NCBI RefSeq assembly: GCF_000429725.1
Contig: NZ_AUCK01000028.1
Span: 1 to 51,084, forward strand
From: Alkalicoccus chagannorensis DSM 18086
GTDB lineage: Bacteria; Bacillota; Bacilli; Bacillales; Salisediminibacteriaceae
Reading direction: 5' to 3'
Length of the DNA: 51,084 nucleotides
Of the stretch, positions 33,671 to 42,432 are shown in pieces. Position 1 is the first letter of the stretch, and each line of letters opens with the position of its first letter. The position numbers and the translations under genes were made by a program. The notes below the pieces were generated by a model. The model had not been told where the DNA came from. It did not search any database and saw nothing but the letters and a program-made list of their open reading frames with translations.

Positions 33671-34933
33671 ATGGCATGGAAGACATCAACGCTCTGCTCC
33701 GGAACCATGATACTTGGCGCATTACTTGCCGCGTGTGGAGAGAATACGGACAGCGAGCTGGAAGAAGCGGAACCGGATAACGAGGACCCTGCGTCTGCAG
33801 AGGCAGAAGAAGAGACCTATGAGGCTGCGGACGTCGATGAAGAGGTTCCGCGCGCCGCTCGCAATTTCGGGTGGGACCTGTTTGAAGAAACGCTGGAGGA
33901 AGAGGAGAACGGTTTAGTATCTCCTATCAGCATCAGCACGGCGCTTTCGATGACGATGGCTGGTGCGGATGGCGACACGAGAGAGGAGATGGCAGAGGTG
34001 CTGGCGCTGCATGACGTGGACGAGGAAGACATCCATGCTTCCTTCCAGGCATGGATGCACGTGCTGGAAGAAGCGGATCCGGATACGGAGCTCTCCATCG
34101 CCAACTCGATCTGGAAAGAGGAGGAGTATCCATTTGAAGATGCTTTTATTCAGAAGCTCGAGACGTACTACGAGGCCCAGGTTGAACCGTTAACAGATGA
34201 AGAACCGATTAATGAATGGATAAGCGAGCAGACGAACGGCCTGATCGAAGACATGATTGACGAAGTACCTGAAACAGTTGTGATGTATTTAATTAACGCA
34301 GTATATTTTCAGGGCGATTGGACGGAACCTTTTGAAGAGAGCATGACGCAGGAACAAACCTTTACGACGTCCACCGAAGAAAAGGTCGACGCCATGATGA
34401 TGATGCATGCGGAAAAAGAACCAACCTATGATTATAGTGAAGAAGATGCCTTTCAAGCCGTGTCATTACCATATGGAGAAGAAGAAGCGTGGTCGATGAA
34501 TGTGATTCTACCGAACGAAGACGAGGGCTCCCTCGAACAAACCATCGACTTTCTGCGAGAAGAGGGTCCACCATCCTTTGAGGAGAAAACCGGGATGTTT
34601 CGGCTGCCCCGTTTTACGATGGAGCAAGAGATGGAACTAAATGATCCTCTGCAAGAGCTCGGGATGACAAAAGCATTCAACGGAGGGGAGGCCGATTTTT
34701 CCAGGATGGCACAAGGAGGCGGACCTTCTATCAGCGAAGTGCTTCATGACACTTTCATTGAAGTAGACGAAACAGGGACCGAGGCCGCCGCAGCCACCAG
34801 CGTAGCGATGGAAGAGTCTGAGCCGGCTCATGACTTCGAGATGGTCGTCGACCGGCCGTTCCTGTTCACCATTCAGGATGAAGAGACCGAGGCGCCGTTG
34901 TTTATCGGCTATGTGAATGAACCGGAGGAATAA
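33671..34933 (+). CDS. serpin (serine protease inhibitor) lipoprotein
   Basis: The 420-residue product has a lipobox (GALLAAC) and a very acidic linker, then a full serpin fold: LVSPISISTALSMTMAGADG, ANSIWKEEEYPF, LINAVYFQGDWTEPFE, SLPYGEEEAWSMNVILP and the hinge-containing DTFIEVDETGTEAAAATS, ending VVDRPFLFTIQDEETEAPLFIGYV. Hinge residues are small (TEAAAATS), so it should be inhibitory. P1 falls in the following acidic EESEPA stretch by count, so specificity is uncertain. ATG at 33671 follows AGAGGGGG. It likely shields the cell surface from proteases. Confidence 0.93.
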   Translation: MAWKTSTLCSGTMILGALLAACGENTDSELEEAEPDNEDPASAEAEEETYEAADVDEEVPRAARNFGWDLFEETLEEEENGLVSPISISTALSMTMAGADGDTREEMAEVLALHDVDEEDIHASFQAWMHVLEEADPDTELSIANSIWKEEEYPFEDAFIQKLETYYEAQVEPLTDEEPINEWISEQTNGLIEDMIDEVPETVVMYLINAVYFQGDWTEPFEESMTQEQTFTTSTEEKVDAMMMMHAEKEPTYDYSEEDAFQAVSLPYGEEEAWSMNVILPNEDEGSLEQTIDFLREEGPPSFEEKTGMFRLPRFTMEQEMELNDPLQELGMTKAFNGGEADFSRMAQGGGPSISEVLHDTFIEVDETGTEAAAATSVAMEESEPAHDFEMVVDRPFLFTIQDEETEAPLFIGYVNEPEE

Positions 34934-35061
34934 GGAGATTCACACAGGAGCCTGAAGCAGGGCAGGGTGATAGGAGAAAGGAAAAGAATCGCCGACACCC
35001 ATCGCATGTCGTCATGCAGGGGGTGTCGTTTTTCTCCAGGCCGGGAGGAAGAAAGCGAGAG
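34889..35061 (+). repeat. direct repeat copy 1 (serpin 3' end and terminator)
   Basis: This copy spans the last 15 or so codons of the serpin gene, its terminator and the bases after it. It matches 35429-35603 with roughly 90 percent identity by eye, including AGGGTGATAGGAGAAAGGAA. The copies are 540 bp apart. Confidence 0.9.
34993..35033 (+). terminator. serpin terminator
   Basis: CGACACCC at 34993-35000 pairs with GGGTGTCG at 35021-35028, followed by TTTTT. A second copy lies in the downstream repeat at 35533-35575. Confidence 0.85.
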
Positions 35062-35069
35062 ATGCCAAT

Positions 35070-35282
35070 CTAGTTGCTCTCCACTTTTTCTTTTTTCTCG
35101 TGGTATTTAATATAAAGTAAATTAATGACGTATGCTATGATAATTCCAGTAATGAAACCTAAAACCATAGGGCCTATATTAGGTACATCTAAAATTGCTG
35201 CTAAGATGAGAGCAAATACACTTGTCATGATCGCAGCATAGAAACCTCTCCACTTCGAGTTCAAGATCCTAATAATATTCAT
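35070..35282 (-). CDS. small AT-rich two-span membrane protein
   Basis: The 70-residue product has two hydrophobic segments (about 14-32 and 35-57) and a basic C-terminus (YIKYHEKKEKVESN). TTGGAGG lies five bases before the ATG at 35282. The gene is much more AT-rich than its surroundings and sits exactly between the two direct repeat copies, so it looks inserted. No family is recognised. Confidence 0.65.
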   Translation of the reverse strand: MNIIRILNSKWRGFYAAIMTSVFALILAAILDVPNIGPMVLGFITGIIIAYVINLLYIKYHEKKEKVESN

Positions 35283-35428
35283 ATAATCCTCCAATTTGAT
35301 TTGTTGTAAAAATGAGAATTTACAAACAATTCTTCGCGTGCTTGTTCTAATCAAAGTAGGATAAACTGTATAATAAAACTTTACCATTTTAAGGATAATA
35401 TTTAAACTCAAGAGGGATTGAAGTGATG

Positions 35429-35603
35429 GAGGCGCCGCTGTTTATCGGCTATGTGAATGATCCGGAGGAATAAGAAGATTCCCACAGGAGCTTGAAGCCG
35501 GGCAGGGTGATAGGAGAAAGGAAAAGAATCGCCAACACCCCCTTGCATGCCGTCATGCAGGGGGTGTCGTTTTTCTCCAGGCAGGGAGGAAGAAAACGAG
35601 ATT
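35429..35603 (+). repeat. direct repeat copy 2
   Basis: The copy carries a serpin gene end (EAPLFIGYVNDPEE in frame, no upstream serpin), a second terminator hairpin and, antisense, the last residues of the XRE regulator gene. Differences from copy 1 are scattered point changes and one extra base in the terminator loop. Confidence 0.9.
35533..35575. terminator. terminator of repeat copy 2
   Basis: AACACCCCC at 35533-35541 pairs with GGGGGTGT at 35560-35567, followed by CGTTTTT on the plus strand. It overlaps the C-terminal codons of the convergent XRE gene. Confidence 0.7.
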
Positions 35604-36182
35604 CATGAGGATCAGGACCACGGTGCCAAGAGCCAGGCTGAGCAGAGTGCTGATGCCTGGGTCAAACGGCCAGACCGGATAGAGCAGGAAGGCAGTCACG
35701 AAAAGCCCGTCCATCCAGACGATTCGCTTGGACCCGGCTGTTCGGTGGAAATAATCCCACGAGCCGATCCACGTCAACACGCATCCAATAAGAAAGATCG
35801 CTCCCCACCACACTTGCGAATACCAATCGGGAAGACCTCCCATGTCATCAGAGCCGGGAACGCCTAAAAATCCCACAGCACCGACCAAAAGGAACACTCG
35901 TCCAAAAACGGCGGCCATATGCATGCGGATGGCATTCTTCGTATTTGAAGACGGCTCCTCGAGAGAGGCTTGCCCCTGCCTGGATTCTTCGGGGGAGGTC
36001 AGCTCGTGCACCTCACAGTCAAAGAGGGAAGCCAACAGGACCAAGTTTTTTGTGGACGGCTTGGATGCATCGGTTTCCCATTTCGATACGGCCTGCCGGC
36101 TGACGTCCAGCTGCTCGGCGACGTATTCCTGTGATAATTGTAACGACGTTCGTTTGTGACGAATAGAAGTACCCAGGGACAT
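35553..36182 (-). CDS. XRE-family HTH membrane protein
   Basis: The 209-residue product has a classical XRE HTH (about 8-62; LSQEYVAEQLDVSRQAVSKWE) and a C-terminal region with four predicted membrane segments (about 93-110, 122-142, 152-172 and 180-200). Such HTH-plus-membrane proteins are common Bacillota regulators of unknown ligand. AAGGAG precedes the ATG. Its C-terminal codons lie inside the second direct repeat copy. A candidate operator lies upstream at 36229-36280. Confidence 0.88.
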   Translation of the reverse strand: MSLGTSIRHKRTSLQLSQEYVAEQLDVSRQAVSKWETDASKPSTKNLVLLASLFDCEVHELTSPEESRQGQASLEEPSSNTKNAIRMHMAAVFGRVFLLVGAVGFLGVPGSDDMGGLPDWYSQVWWGAIFLIGCVLTWIGSWDYFHRTAGSKRIVWMDGLFVTAFLLYPVWPFDPGISTLLSLALGTVVLILMNLVFFLPAWRKTTPPA

Positions 36183-36228
36183 AGAACAAGCTCCTTCTCT
36201 CGATCAGGTTACGACCATCATACCAAAC

Positions 36229-36280
36229 AGAGCGGTTGCCTGCTGCCAACAACAGCGCAACAATCGGTTGCAACCGCTCT
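36229..36280. promoter_or_regulatory. inverted-repeat operator candidate
   Basis: AGAGCGGTTGC at 36229-36239 and GCAACCGCTCT at 36270-36280 form a perfect 11-bp inverted repeat. The right arm overlaps a 12-bp palindrome CGGTTGCAACCG (36265-36276). The site is about 50-100 bp upstream of the XRE gene, a place where autoregulation would be expected. Confidence 0.55.
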
Positions 36281-36440
36281 GGTACAGCTTTTTTTCAAAA
36301 TAAAAGGAGAAATAGCTTTATTGATGGGAAGACTTTCATGCAGGATGGCGATGCTGCTATGAGGAGTCCGAGCGGTTTTATTTGTAGCCGCAGAAAGGTT
36401 TCATGAATATTCTTTAGTAACAGCCGATAAGAAGAGTCAG

Positions 36441-36830
36441 TTACATGTTCACGTTATAGTTCAGAGCCAACTCATCTCCAGGCAGACCGCGGATGCCACA
36501 GTTGGATTTCGGGGTTTCGAAGATGGTGGTTTCTATATCTTCATGGGCGAGGTCAGGCTCCTGCTGCAGTCGGTGGAGCAATAGGCGGATCAGGTCTTTC
36601 TTTGCTTGCATGGATCTGCCTTCAAAAAGACTTATCTCAATGATGGTGTAGGCTTCCGTCCGGTCGCTTGGGTAATGGAAATCATCCTGCTTCATCGGGA
36701 AGAACCGGTGAAACTTTTTGTCTTCCGGAAACGAGAACGCTTCAACCATAAAGGCGTGAATGACAGAAGACATGACAGCTTTTTTTTGATTCAACTGGTT
36801 TTTGCATCCATAGACTTTGATTTGTCCTAT
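36441..36830 (-). CDS. tautomerase-family protein with ATA at the start position
   Basis: Reading from an ATA at 36830 gives 129 residues beginning (M)GQIKVYGCKNQLNQKK and matching Bacillus tautomerase-superfamily proteins of this length (FHRFFPMKQDDFHYPSDR, YTIIEISLFEGRS, IFETPKSNCGIRGLPGDEL). AAAGGAG lies exactly eight bases before the ATA. The next permitted start is a TTG at 36794, which lacks a site and would delete the first beta strand. The residue after the start is Gly, not the Pro1 of classical tautomerases. Whether it is expressed is uncertain. Confidence 0.75.
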   Translation of the reverse strand: MGQIKVYGCKNQLNQKKAVMSSVIHAFMVEAFSFPEDKKFHRFFPMKQDDFHYPSDRTEAYTIIEISLFEGRSMQAKKDLIRLLLHRLQQEPDLAHEDIETTIFETPKSNCGIRGLPGDELALNYNVNM

Positions 36831-37089
36831 AGTAGACTCTCCTTTGTACTTGCAATATGTCGTTTGTGCAGAGTAAGGACAAGAGTGACTTCTGAGTCGG
36901 AGCTTAGTTCTGCATCATTCTCCCTGTACTCTATCTAATGATAAAGGAAAGCCTCGCGATGATGAATAGGAATTATTATGAAGGAGACTTCGGTGAACGT
37001 TTGTCCTCCAACCGAAAGGGAAAAATCCATTTAGTGACGCTGCTCGCTATCTCCAGACAACAGACGATAAAGAGGCAGGTAATTTCAGC

Positions 37090-37244
37090 ATGGACGTCAT
37101 ACCGTCGATGATCTCGATTGTCATTTCCGCTCTTATCATGACAGAAATCCTATTCATGAACCGGCAAACAAGGCATTGGCCGATTTTGGCTCTCTTATTT
37201 TCGGGACGATGCTGCTCGTCCTGTTCGTTCACTTACCGTTATAA
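37090..37244 (+). pseudogene. frameshifted small membrane protein gene
   Basis: From ATG 37090 the frame gives a 38-residue two-segment membrane start (MISIVISALIMTEILFMNRQ, WPILALLFSG). At about 37200 a one-base loss shifts it; the other frame continues GTMLLVLFVHLPL then TAA at 37242-37244, completing the second hydrophobic span. The ribosome binding site is weak. A terminator follows at 37263. Confidence 0.5.
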
Positions 37245-37262
37245 CATGGCGATAGACGTTTC

Positions 37263-37306
37263 AAAGGCCAGCCCCGGCAGTAAGTTCCGGTGCTGGCCTT
37301 TCGTTT
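37263..37306. terminator. bidirectional intrinsic terminator
   Basis: AAAGGCCAGC at 37263-37272 pairs perfectly with GCTGGCCTTT at 37292-37301. The stem with flanking A and T runs lies between convergent genes and probably stops both. Confidence 0.8.
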
Positions 37307-37354
37307 AATCCAGTCAAACAACTACTTCTTTACACACAGGAAGCCTTGTCAGCC

Positions 37355-39499
37355 TCATGTCTGTCTTTTTCCGGGCCACCAGTTGCGGTGGCCGAGGAGC
37401 ACGGCAATAGCGGGCACGAGCATCCCGCGCACGAGGAAGGCATCGATGAGAATGCCGAGTCCGACGACAAAGCCGAACATGTACAGTTCCATCATCGGCA
37501 TCGTGGTGAGCACTCCGAACGTTGCCGCGAGAATCACCCCCGCCGAGGAGATGACGCCGCCGGTCAAGGTGACCCCGCGCCGGACGGCTTCCTTGGTTGC
37601 AGCATGCCTTGTCTCTTCGCGGATTCTCGACATCAGCATGATGTTGTAATCGACGCCGAGCGCAACGAGAAAGACGAACGAATAGAGCGGAATCCGGTAG
37701 CTGATTGCATCAAACTCCAACACCGTCGTGAAAAAGAACCAGCCGATGCCGAGCGCAGACAAATACGACAGCAGGATCGTCGACATCATGTAGATGGGTG
37801 CGACCAAGGAGCGTGTCTGCCAGGCGAGCATGATAAATAGCACGAGCGTGACGCCCGCAGCAACGGTGATCGTGTCGCGGTCATTGACGTCTCTTACATC
37901 GGCTTGATTCGCGGTTTCGCCGGCAAAGGAGAGGCTGCCTTCCGAGAAGCCGGCTGTCTGCAGCAGCTCGGGAGCCTCGGTCCGCATCGCTTCGATTGCA
38001 TCGAGCGATTCTGCTTCGTACGGCTGCTGTGCGAGAATCAACTCCAGCAGCACCGCCTGCCCGCTTTCATCCAGCGCGTCTCCCGCTTGAAATGCCTCCG
38101 CTTCCGGCACCTCGACGTTCAGGACATCGCTTCGTTCTTCCAGCATCGCCGCGAGCGCTTCGGTCTGCTCGAGAGCATCCTCGCCGGTCAGGCCGTCTTC
38201 CTGTTCCAAGAGGACGGTCACCGGAGCGAGCTCTCCCGGCGGGAAACTTTCCTCCAATTGTTCAAAACCGACCCGCGAGTCCATGTCGTCCGGAAACGAG
38301 TTCAGCAGGTTAAAAGAATATTGCACCTGCGTGACGTTGAGGGCATTCACAACGAGAAACGCCGTCACAAGACCAGTCGTCACAAGCGGGCGCTTCGTGA
38401 CGATCCGGGCCACACGGGCCCAGAACGGATGCTGGTTTTCTTCGGGTAACGATTCTACTTTGGGCACCTTCGGCCAGAAAGCCCGTCGCCCGGCTGCTGT
38501 GAACAAGGCCGGTACAAGTGTGAGTCCTGCAGCAAGCACCATCAGGATCGTGATGGAAAAGACCGGTCCGAAGTTCTGGTAAGGACCGTAGTCAGCTGTG
38601 ATCAGCACGACCATCGCCGCAAAGACGGTCGCCCCGCTGAAAAAGATCGGAGCAGCGACCCCGCGGACGGCCCGAGGCATAGCTTCGTATTTATCCTCCC
38701 GCTGCCGGAGTTCTTCACGAAACCGGGAGAACACGAACAAACTATAGTCCACCGTCGCTCCGAAGAGAAGAATCATGACAATGGAAAGCGACTGCGCTTC
38801 AATGACCAGCCAGCCCTGCGAAGCGAGCAGGCCGAGCAGACGGTCCGTCACCTGGTAGACGAACAGCGCCGCCACCAGCGGAATCATCGCCAGCCACGGC
38901 GAGCGGTAAATGACGATCAGGAGCAGAAATACGAGCGCGATCGTCCCGAGCAGGAGCAGTACGTTCGCATCCCCGAAGATGGCGACCGTATCCGAAGCGA
39001 TGCCGGCAGGACCGGTCACAACCACCTCTCCCGAAGCAACCGCCTCGTCGGCCACCGCCGTCACGGTCCCGACCGTTTCCTCTACCTTATCGAGCTCCAG
39101 CCCGTCCACCAATGCAAACGGCAGCATGATCACATTCTCATCATCCGAAAGAAAAGATGCCTGCGCCACGTCCGGCATCTGATGATACGGGATAAAGCCT
39201 TCCACTGCCTCCAAGTCTTCCTCTGCCAGCCGTTCGCTGACCGCCTCGACGTCCGCGGTCTTATCCCAGCCGCTCAATACAAGCAGGCCGAGCATCTCCT
39301 CCTCGCCTGGAAAGTACGTCGCGATCCGTTACTCTGTTACTGCCGAAGGAGCGTCCTCCGGCAGATCGTTTTCTCCTGTATTCACCGTCTGATCCTGCGC
39401 GCTGGGTGCCATGCTCATCACTCCCGCAAGCATTACCCACACCAGTATCGTCAGCCAGACGAAGCTGCGCTTCATCGTCAATCTTCCTACATGCGGCAT
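37355..39499 (-). pseudogene. MMPL/RND-family transporter gene with in-frame TAA
   Basis: The full frame from the ATG at 39499 (GGGAGG eight bases upstream) encodes about 713 residues but has TAA at 39331-39329 after SAVTE (codon 57). Downstream the same frame continues RIATYFPGEEEM and the whole transporter: twelve membrane spans, two MMPL domains (GATVDYSLFVFSRFREE and ALGVDYNIMLMSRIREE) and an RND-type extracytoplasmic loop. Translation of the rest could only restart at ATG 39295, losing the first span. Intact members export lipids or drugs. Confidence 0.85.
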
Positions 39500-40173
39500 T
39501 CCTGTCGCCTCCCATCTCTCTATCTGAACCCACCTTAGCAGGGAATGATGAACAGAGCATGAACGAGGGGGCTGGGGAGGAAGATATACTCGCTTGGCAT
39601 GGAGGAGGTATGCGTGAAGGGTGATAAGAAGGTGGGAGAGGAAGTCCTGAGCAATTTGTAGGTGGAGAGGAAAAGTCATTAGTTACTATATATAGTGTTT
39701 TGAATGATTAAATGACATCATATTGTTATTGTAATGACAATCATATACAATGGAGGAAATATCCAATCGATACTGGTATCTAGGGATGCCTAATTGAAAC
39801 GCTTGTTCAAAGAAGGTGTCCGATCTCAATGTTCATCAAGAACCAGCAATTGACATGGGGAAAATCTTCAGCATCCTTTTCTTCGTAATTCGGAAGCCAA
39901 CTTGACATTGTCGTTCGTAAAAGGCTAGTTAAAAATATGAACGTTCGCATTACAGGCTGAGGCTTTTTGGAACGAGAAATGATCGCTGGCGACGGAGAAA
40001 ATGATCCGTTCGAAAAAGTGTACTTTTTCGAACGATTGTTTTATTAAAAAATAATACGTTGATCTTCTTCAATAAAAGTTGGTGATAATTTATATAATTA
40101 ATAATTAGAAACGAATTGAAAAAGTTAAAATTAAATGCGAACTTGCGTTTCATTTAAATGGAGGCTAAATTAA
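39500..40173. other. intergenic region at the border of the AT-rich block
   Basis: No gene is supported. The composition shifts to AT-rich at about 39.68 kb. ATTGTAATGACAAT (39728-39741) is a short inverted repeat of unknown role. A long hairpin lies at 40007-40034. Confidence 0.5.
40007..40034. other. perfect 13-bp inverted repeat
   Basis: CGTTCGAAAAAGT at 40007-40019 is mirrored by ACTTTTTCGAACG at 40022-40034 with only two bases between. The loop is too short for a normal terminator, so a double-stranded palindrome bound by a protein, or a transposon end relic, is as likely. Confidence 0.6.
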
Positions 40174-40363
40174 ATTAAAAAAATAGTATACTTTGATGAG
40201 TCCTCAGCATTAGATACTCTCGATTTAGATAATGAGGGACGGTCAGAAGAAATATGGAAAACGTTCGGATGATGAGTTATACCATGGTGCTGTTGAGATT
40301 CGTCATACCGTTCTTCTTCCGTGGAGCAACGATGTATCAGAGGACCAATATGCATCAATTTAA
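40174..40363 (+). pseudogene. gene remnant, DUF6414-like N-terminus with ATT at start
   Basis: TGGAGG lies nine bases before an ATT that opens (M)KKIVYFDESSALDTLDLDN, which resembles the first strand of DUF6414-type proteins (KKIVYFDExSA). TGA stops it after 33 codons at 40270-40272. Another frame then reads SDDELYHGAVEIRHTVLLPW to TAA at about 40363, consistent with a frameshift. The gene is truncated; family assignment is tentative. Confidence 0.4.
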
Positions 40364-40536
40364 ATTAAAAAGACCATCATGTTCATGTATGGGAGAGGTT
40401 CCTTCGACTTATTACGGAAACGTGTATTACATCGATCTCTTATGTCATAAGCTGTCGTCATATTATTATAGTAAAAAATGAACGACAGACACGAACATGC
40501 GAAGAGGTACGCGTTCCCCAAAACCACGTAAGAGCC

Positions 40537-40556
40537 TCTTCTACTTGACGGTTACA
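40537..40556 (+). repeat. solo IS21-type right end
   Basis: TCTTCTACTTGACGGTTACA is identical to the last 20 bp of the IS21-family element at 47466-47485. Similarity fades a few bases further left. It is the trace of a deleted second copy. No gene is seen in 40481-40854 apart from this and the hairpin at 40772. Confidence 0.8.
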
Positions 40557-40771
40557 CCTTTCCTAAAAATCCTGTAAGTGCCACTTTAGATTAGCAGTTA
40601 AAGCCTTTTCTGACCAAGTTCGGAAACTGGGAGAAGGAGATATTGAATAGCTTCACTTTCGGCTATTCAAAAAGCGATCAAAAGAAAAGCCTTTGGTTTT
40701 CGATGGTATGATCTTTTTCCTATAAGTATTTAACTGCATCACTAACATAAACATACGCATTTTTAATTAAG

Positions 40772-40804
40772 ATAGGGGTATCGGTTATATACCGATACCC
40801 CTAT
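40772..40804 (-). terminator. 14-bp perfect hairpin, probable terminator
   Basis: ATAGGGGTATCGGT at 40772-40785 pairs with its complement at 40791-40804 around TATAT. It lies 51 bp after the stop of the minus-strand secreted protein gene; only a short T-rich stretch follows on that strand (CTTAATTA). Confidence 0.65.
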
Positions 40805-40854
40805 ACCTACAATTGAATTTGAACCTAAAACATCAATTGAACTTTTAATTTTAT

Positions 40855-41922
40855 TTATAAATCATCTAACCCTCTCGTATATGTCTGATGACCAATCCCT
40901 TGCGCTGACAAATTTCTATAGAAATCGCCATAGATGCTGTGGGAGAATGCAGCAATACTTTGTGTGTTTACTGCCCTAATTCCAGGACGTGTAGTATGTG
41001 GATAGCTAGATACATCCTGTCCTAGATTATAGTCAAACTCCCATCTCCCATAGTCAGATGCTCGACTGGTGTAATCAGTGACTGCGATGTCTGGAATGAA
41101 AAATGACCACTGAACCTCAGGTGGACCCCATGTTAGGCTTATAGATAATTCATTTCCCGATGCTACGTTCTCTGGGCTGTGATCAACTAAGTGCATAGTA
41201 TCATAATCTTCTAGACTAGATCGCGTGTGTTGTTCGTTACTGTTATATCCTTGTGCCGGATCCATTTGATTTTCATACTTTACATCCCATACAGAACCAG
41301 GTCCATTGTTAAATTCTGTAGTTCCTCTGTTCGAATATAGAATAGTTGAATTTATCTGTCCAGCGACTACACTACTGTCAACATAATCATATATGGTAGT
41401 AGTGTGATTATCTATGGCCTCTGCACCAAATTCTTGTGTTGAGGCACCTAAAAGCTCTATCTCATCACTGTCGTCTTCTAAATTCTCAACCATTTTTTCG
41501 AGAGGACTAACTCGCTCTAAATCCTCAACATTCTCTTCCTCTACTTGCATATTTAAATTCTTTTCCGCCTCATTTTCTATACTGGAGTTATACTCTTCTT
41601 CAGTAATATTAGAAAAGTGAAAGTCCGTCTCTATACCCTCATTCTTTATTGAGAACCCCATTAAATGATTATCGTCTTCGAAGTTCACCGTTCCAGAAAT
41701 ATAATCTGAGACAATGTCTTTCTCAATTGGCTCTCCATTGTTGTGAATAAAAACATCCTCGTATTCCGCTAAATATTCATCAACTTCAACTTCCATACTT
41801 TCCAACTCATCGATAGAATAAGCATCGCTGTCATTCGGTAAATCTTCAAACTCAGCGTGCACAGTTTTCTCTGAAACGAAGAAAAGCAATGTTAAACTAG
41901 ATAATGCCAAAAATGTTTTCAT
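40855..41922 (-). CDS. secreted acidic protein of unknown function
   Basis: The 355-residue product has a signal peptide (cleavage at about VHA, residue 23), an acidic helical N-terminal half (about 24-155; Asp/Glu-rich) and a beta-rich C-terminal half with aromatic and Gly residues (ISLTWGPPEVQWSFFIPDI, SDYGRWEFDY). The second half may be a separate extracellular domain released from an acidic propeptide. No family is recognised. AAGGAG precedes the ATG. The gene is AT-rich and lies near the quorum-sensing pair, so it may be one of its outputs. Confidence 0.75.
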   Translation of the reverse strand: MKTFLALSSLTLLFFVSEKTVHAEFEDLPNDSDAYSIDELESMEVEVDEYLAEYEDVFIHNNGEPIEKDIVSDYISGTVNFEDDNHLMGFSIKNEGIETDFHFSNITEEEYNSSIENEAEKNLNMQVEEENVEDLERVSPLEKMVENLEDDSDEIELLGASTQEFGAEAIDNHTTTIYDYVDSSVVAGQINSTILYSNRGTTEFNNGPGSVWDVKYENQMDPAQGYNSNEQHTRSSLEDYDTMHLVDHSPENVASGNELSISLTWGPPEVQWSFFIPDIAVTDYTSRASDYGRWEFDYNLGQDVSSYPHTTRPGIRAVNTQSIAAFSHSIYGDFYRNLSAQGIGHQTYTRGLDDL

Positions 41923-42416
41923 AAATTTTAAATCTCCTTTTTTATGTAATATTTCAAAATATCTATCCTAACTCTATTGGTTTATATCTCTATACACAAG
42001 CTTTAGAAGGGTTAAAAATATAAATATACTTATATTATAAATTGCAAAAGGATTCATCTATTTCACAAAGACATAATAGAGAACTAAATACCCAAGTAAT
42101 TACATTTGCGATGGGGTTAGGTGCAACCAAGGTACTTTACCAGAAACCTCACCTATTGACCACTATTCGCTATACTTTTACCAATACGAACTAAGAAGAT
42201 TACCTTCTGTGTCGAATAGTGTCCTAGGTATTTAAAAGTCCTGAGAGCAGGCATACTATATTCTCCTTGGCTTAATCAAAATACGGTTGACAATGTAATG
42301 TAATTAAAGCTAAGCTTTTCAAAAGATTAATTAAAGCAATGATTATAAAAACTATTTCAATCGTTTTGAGTATTCTAAATCAATCATATTTTATATTAAG
42401 AACCTTTACATAAGCC
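41923..42416. other. AT-rich intergenic region, possible relics
   Basis: This should contain the promoter of the secreted protein gene. A 9-bp inverted repeat CACTATTCG/CGAATAGTG sits at 42161-42169 and 42213-42221. On the minus strand around 42050-42225 a frame with three stop codons still reads protein-like phrases (LFDTEGNLLSSYW), hinting at a decayed gene. Nothing is certain. Confidence 0.35.
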
Positions 42417-42432
42417 AAGGAGGTAACAATTT

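Noticed and set aside
39728-39741. Fur-box-like inverted repeat ATTGTAATGACAAT
   Set aside because: Only a 5-bp arm repeat, does not fit the 7-1-7 Fur/PerR/Zur consensus, and no iron gene is adjacent.
40254-40481. 75-codon plus-strand frame starting with ATG inside the DUF6414-like remnant
   Set aside because: No ribosome binding site and composition unlike the neighbouring frames, which read as a decayed gene in other phases.
41949-41962. Palindrome ATATTT-CA-AAATAT tested as a PlcR box before the secreted protein gene
   Set aside because: Does not match TATG-N8-CATA and lies between promoter position and ribosome binding site; AT-richness makes it likely by chance.
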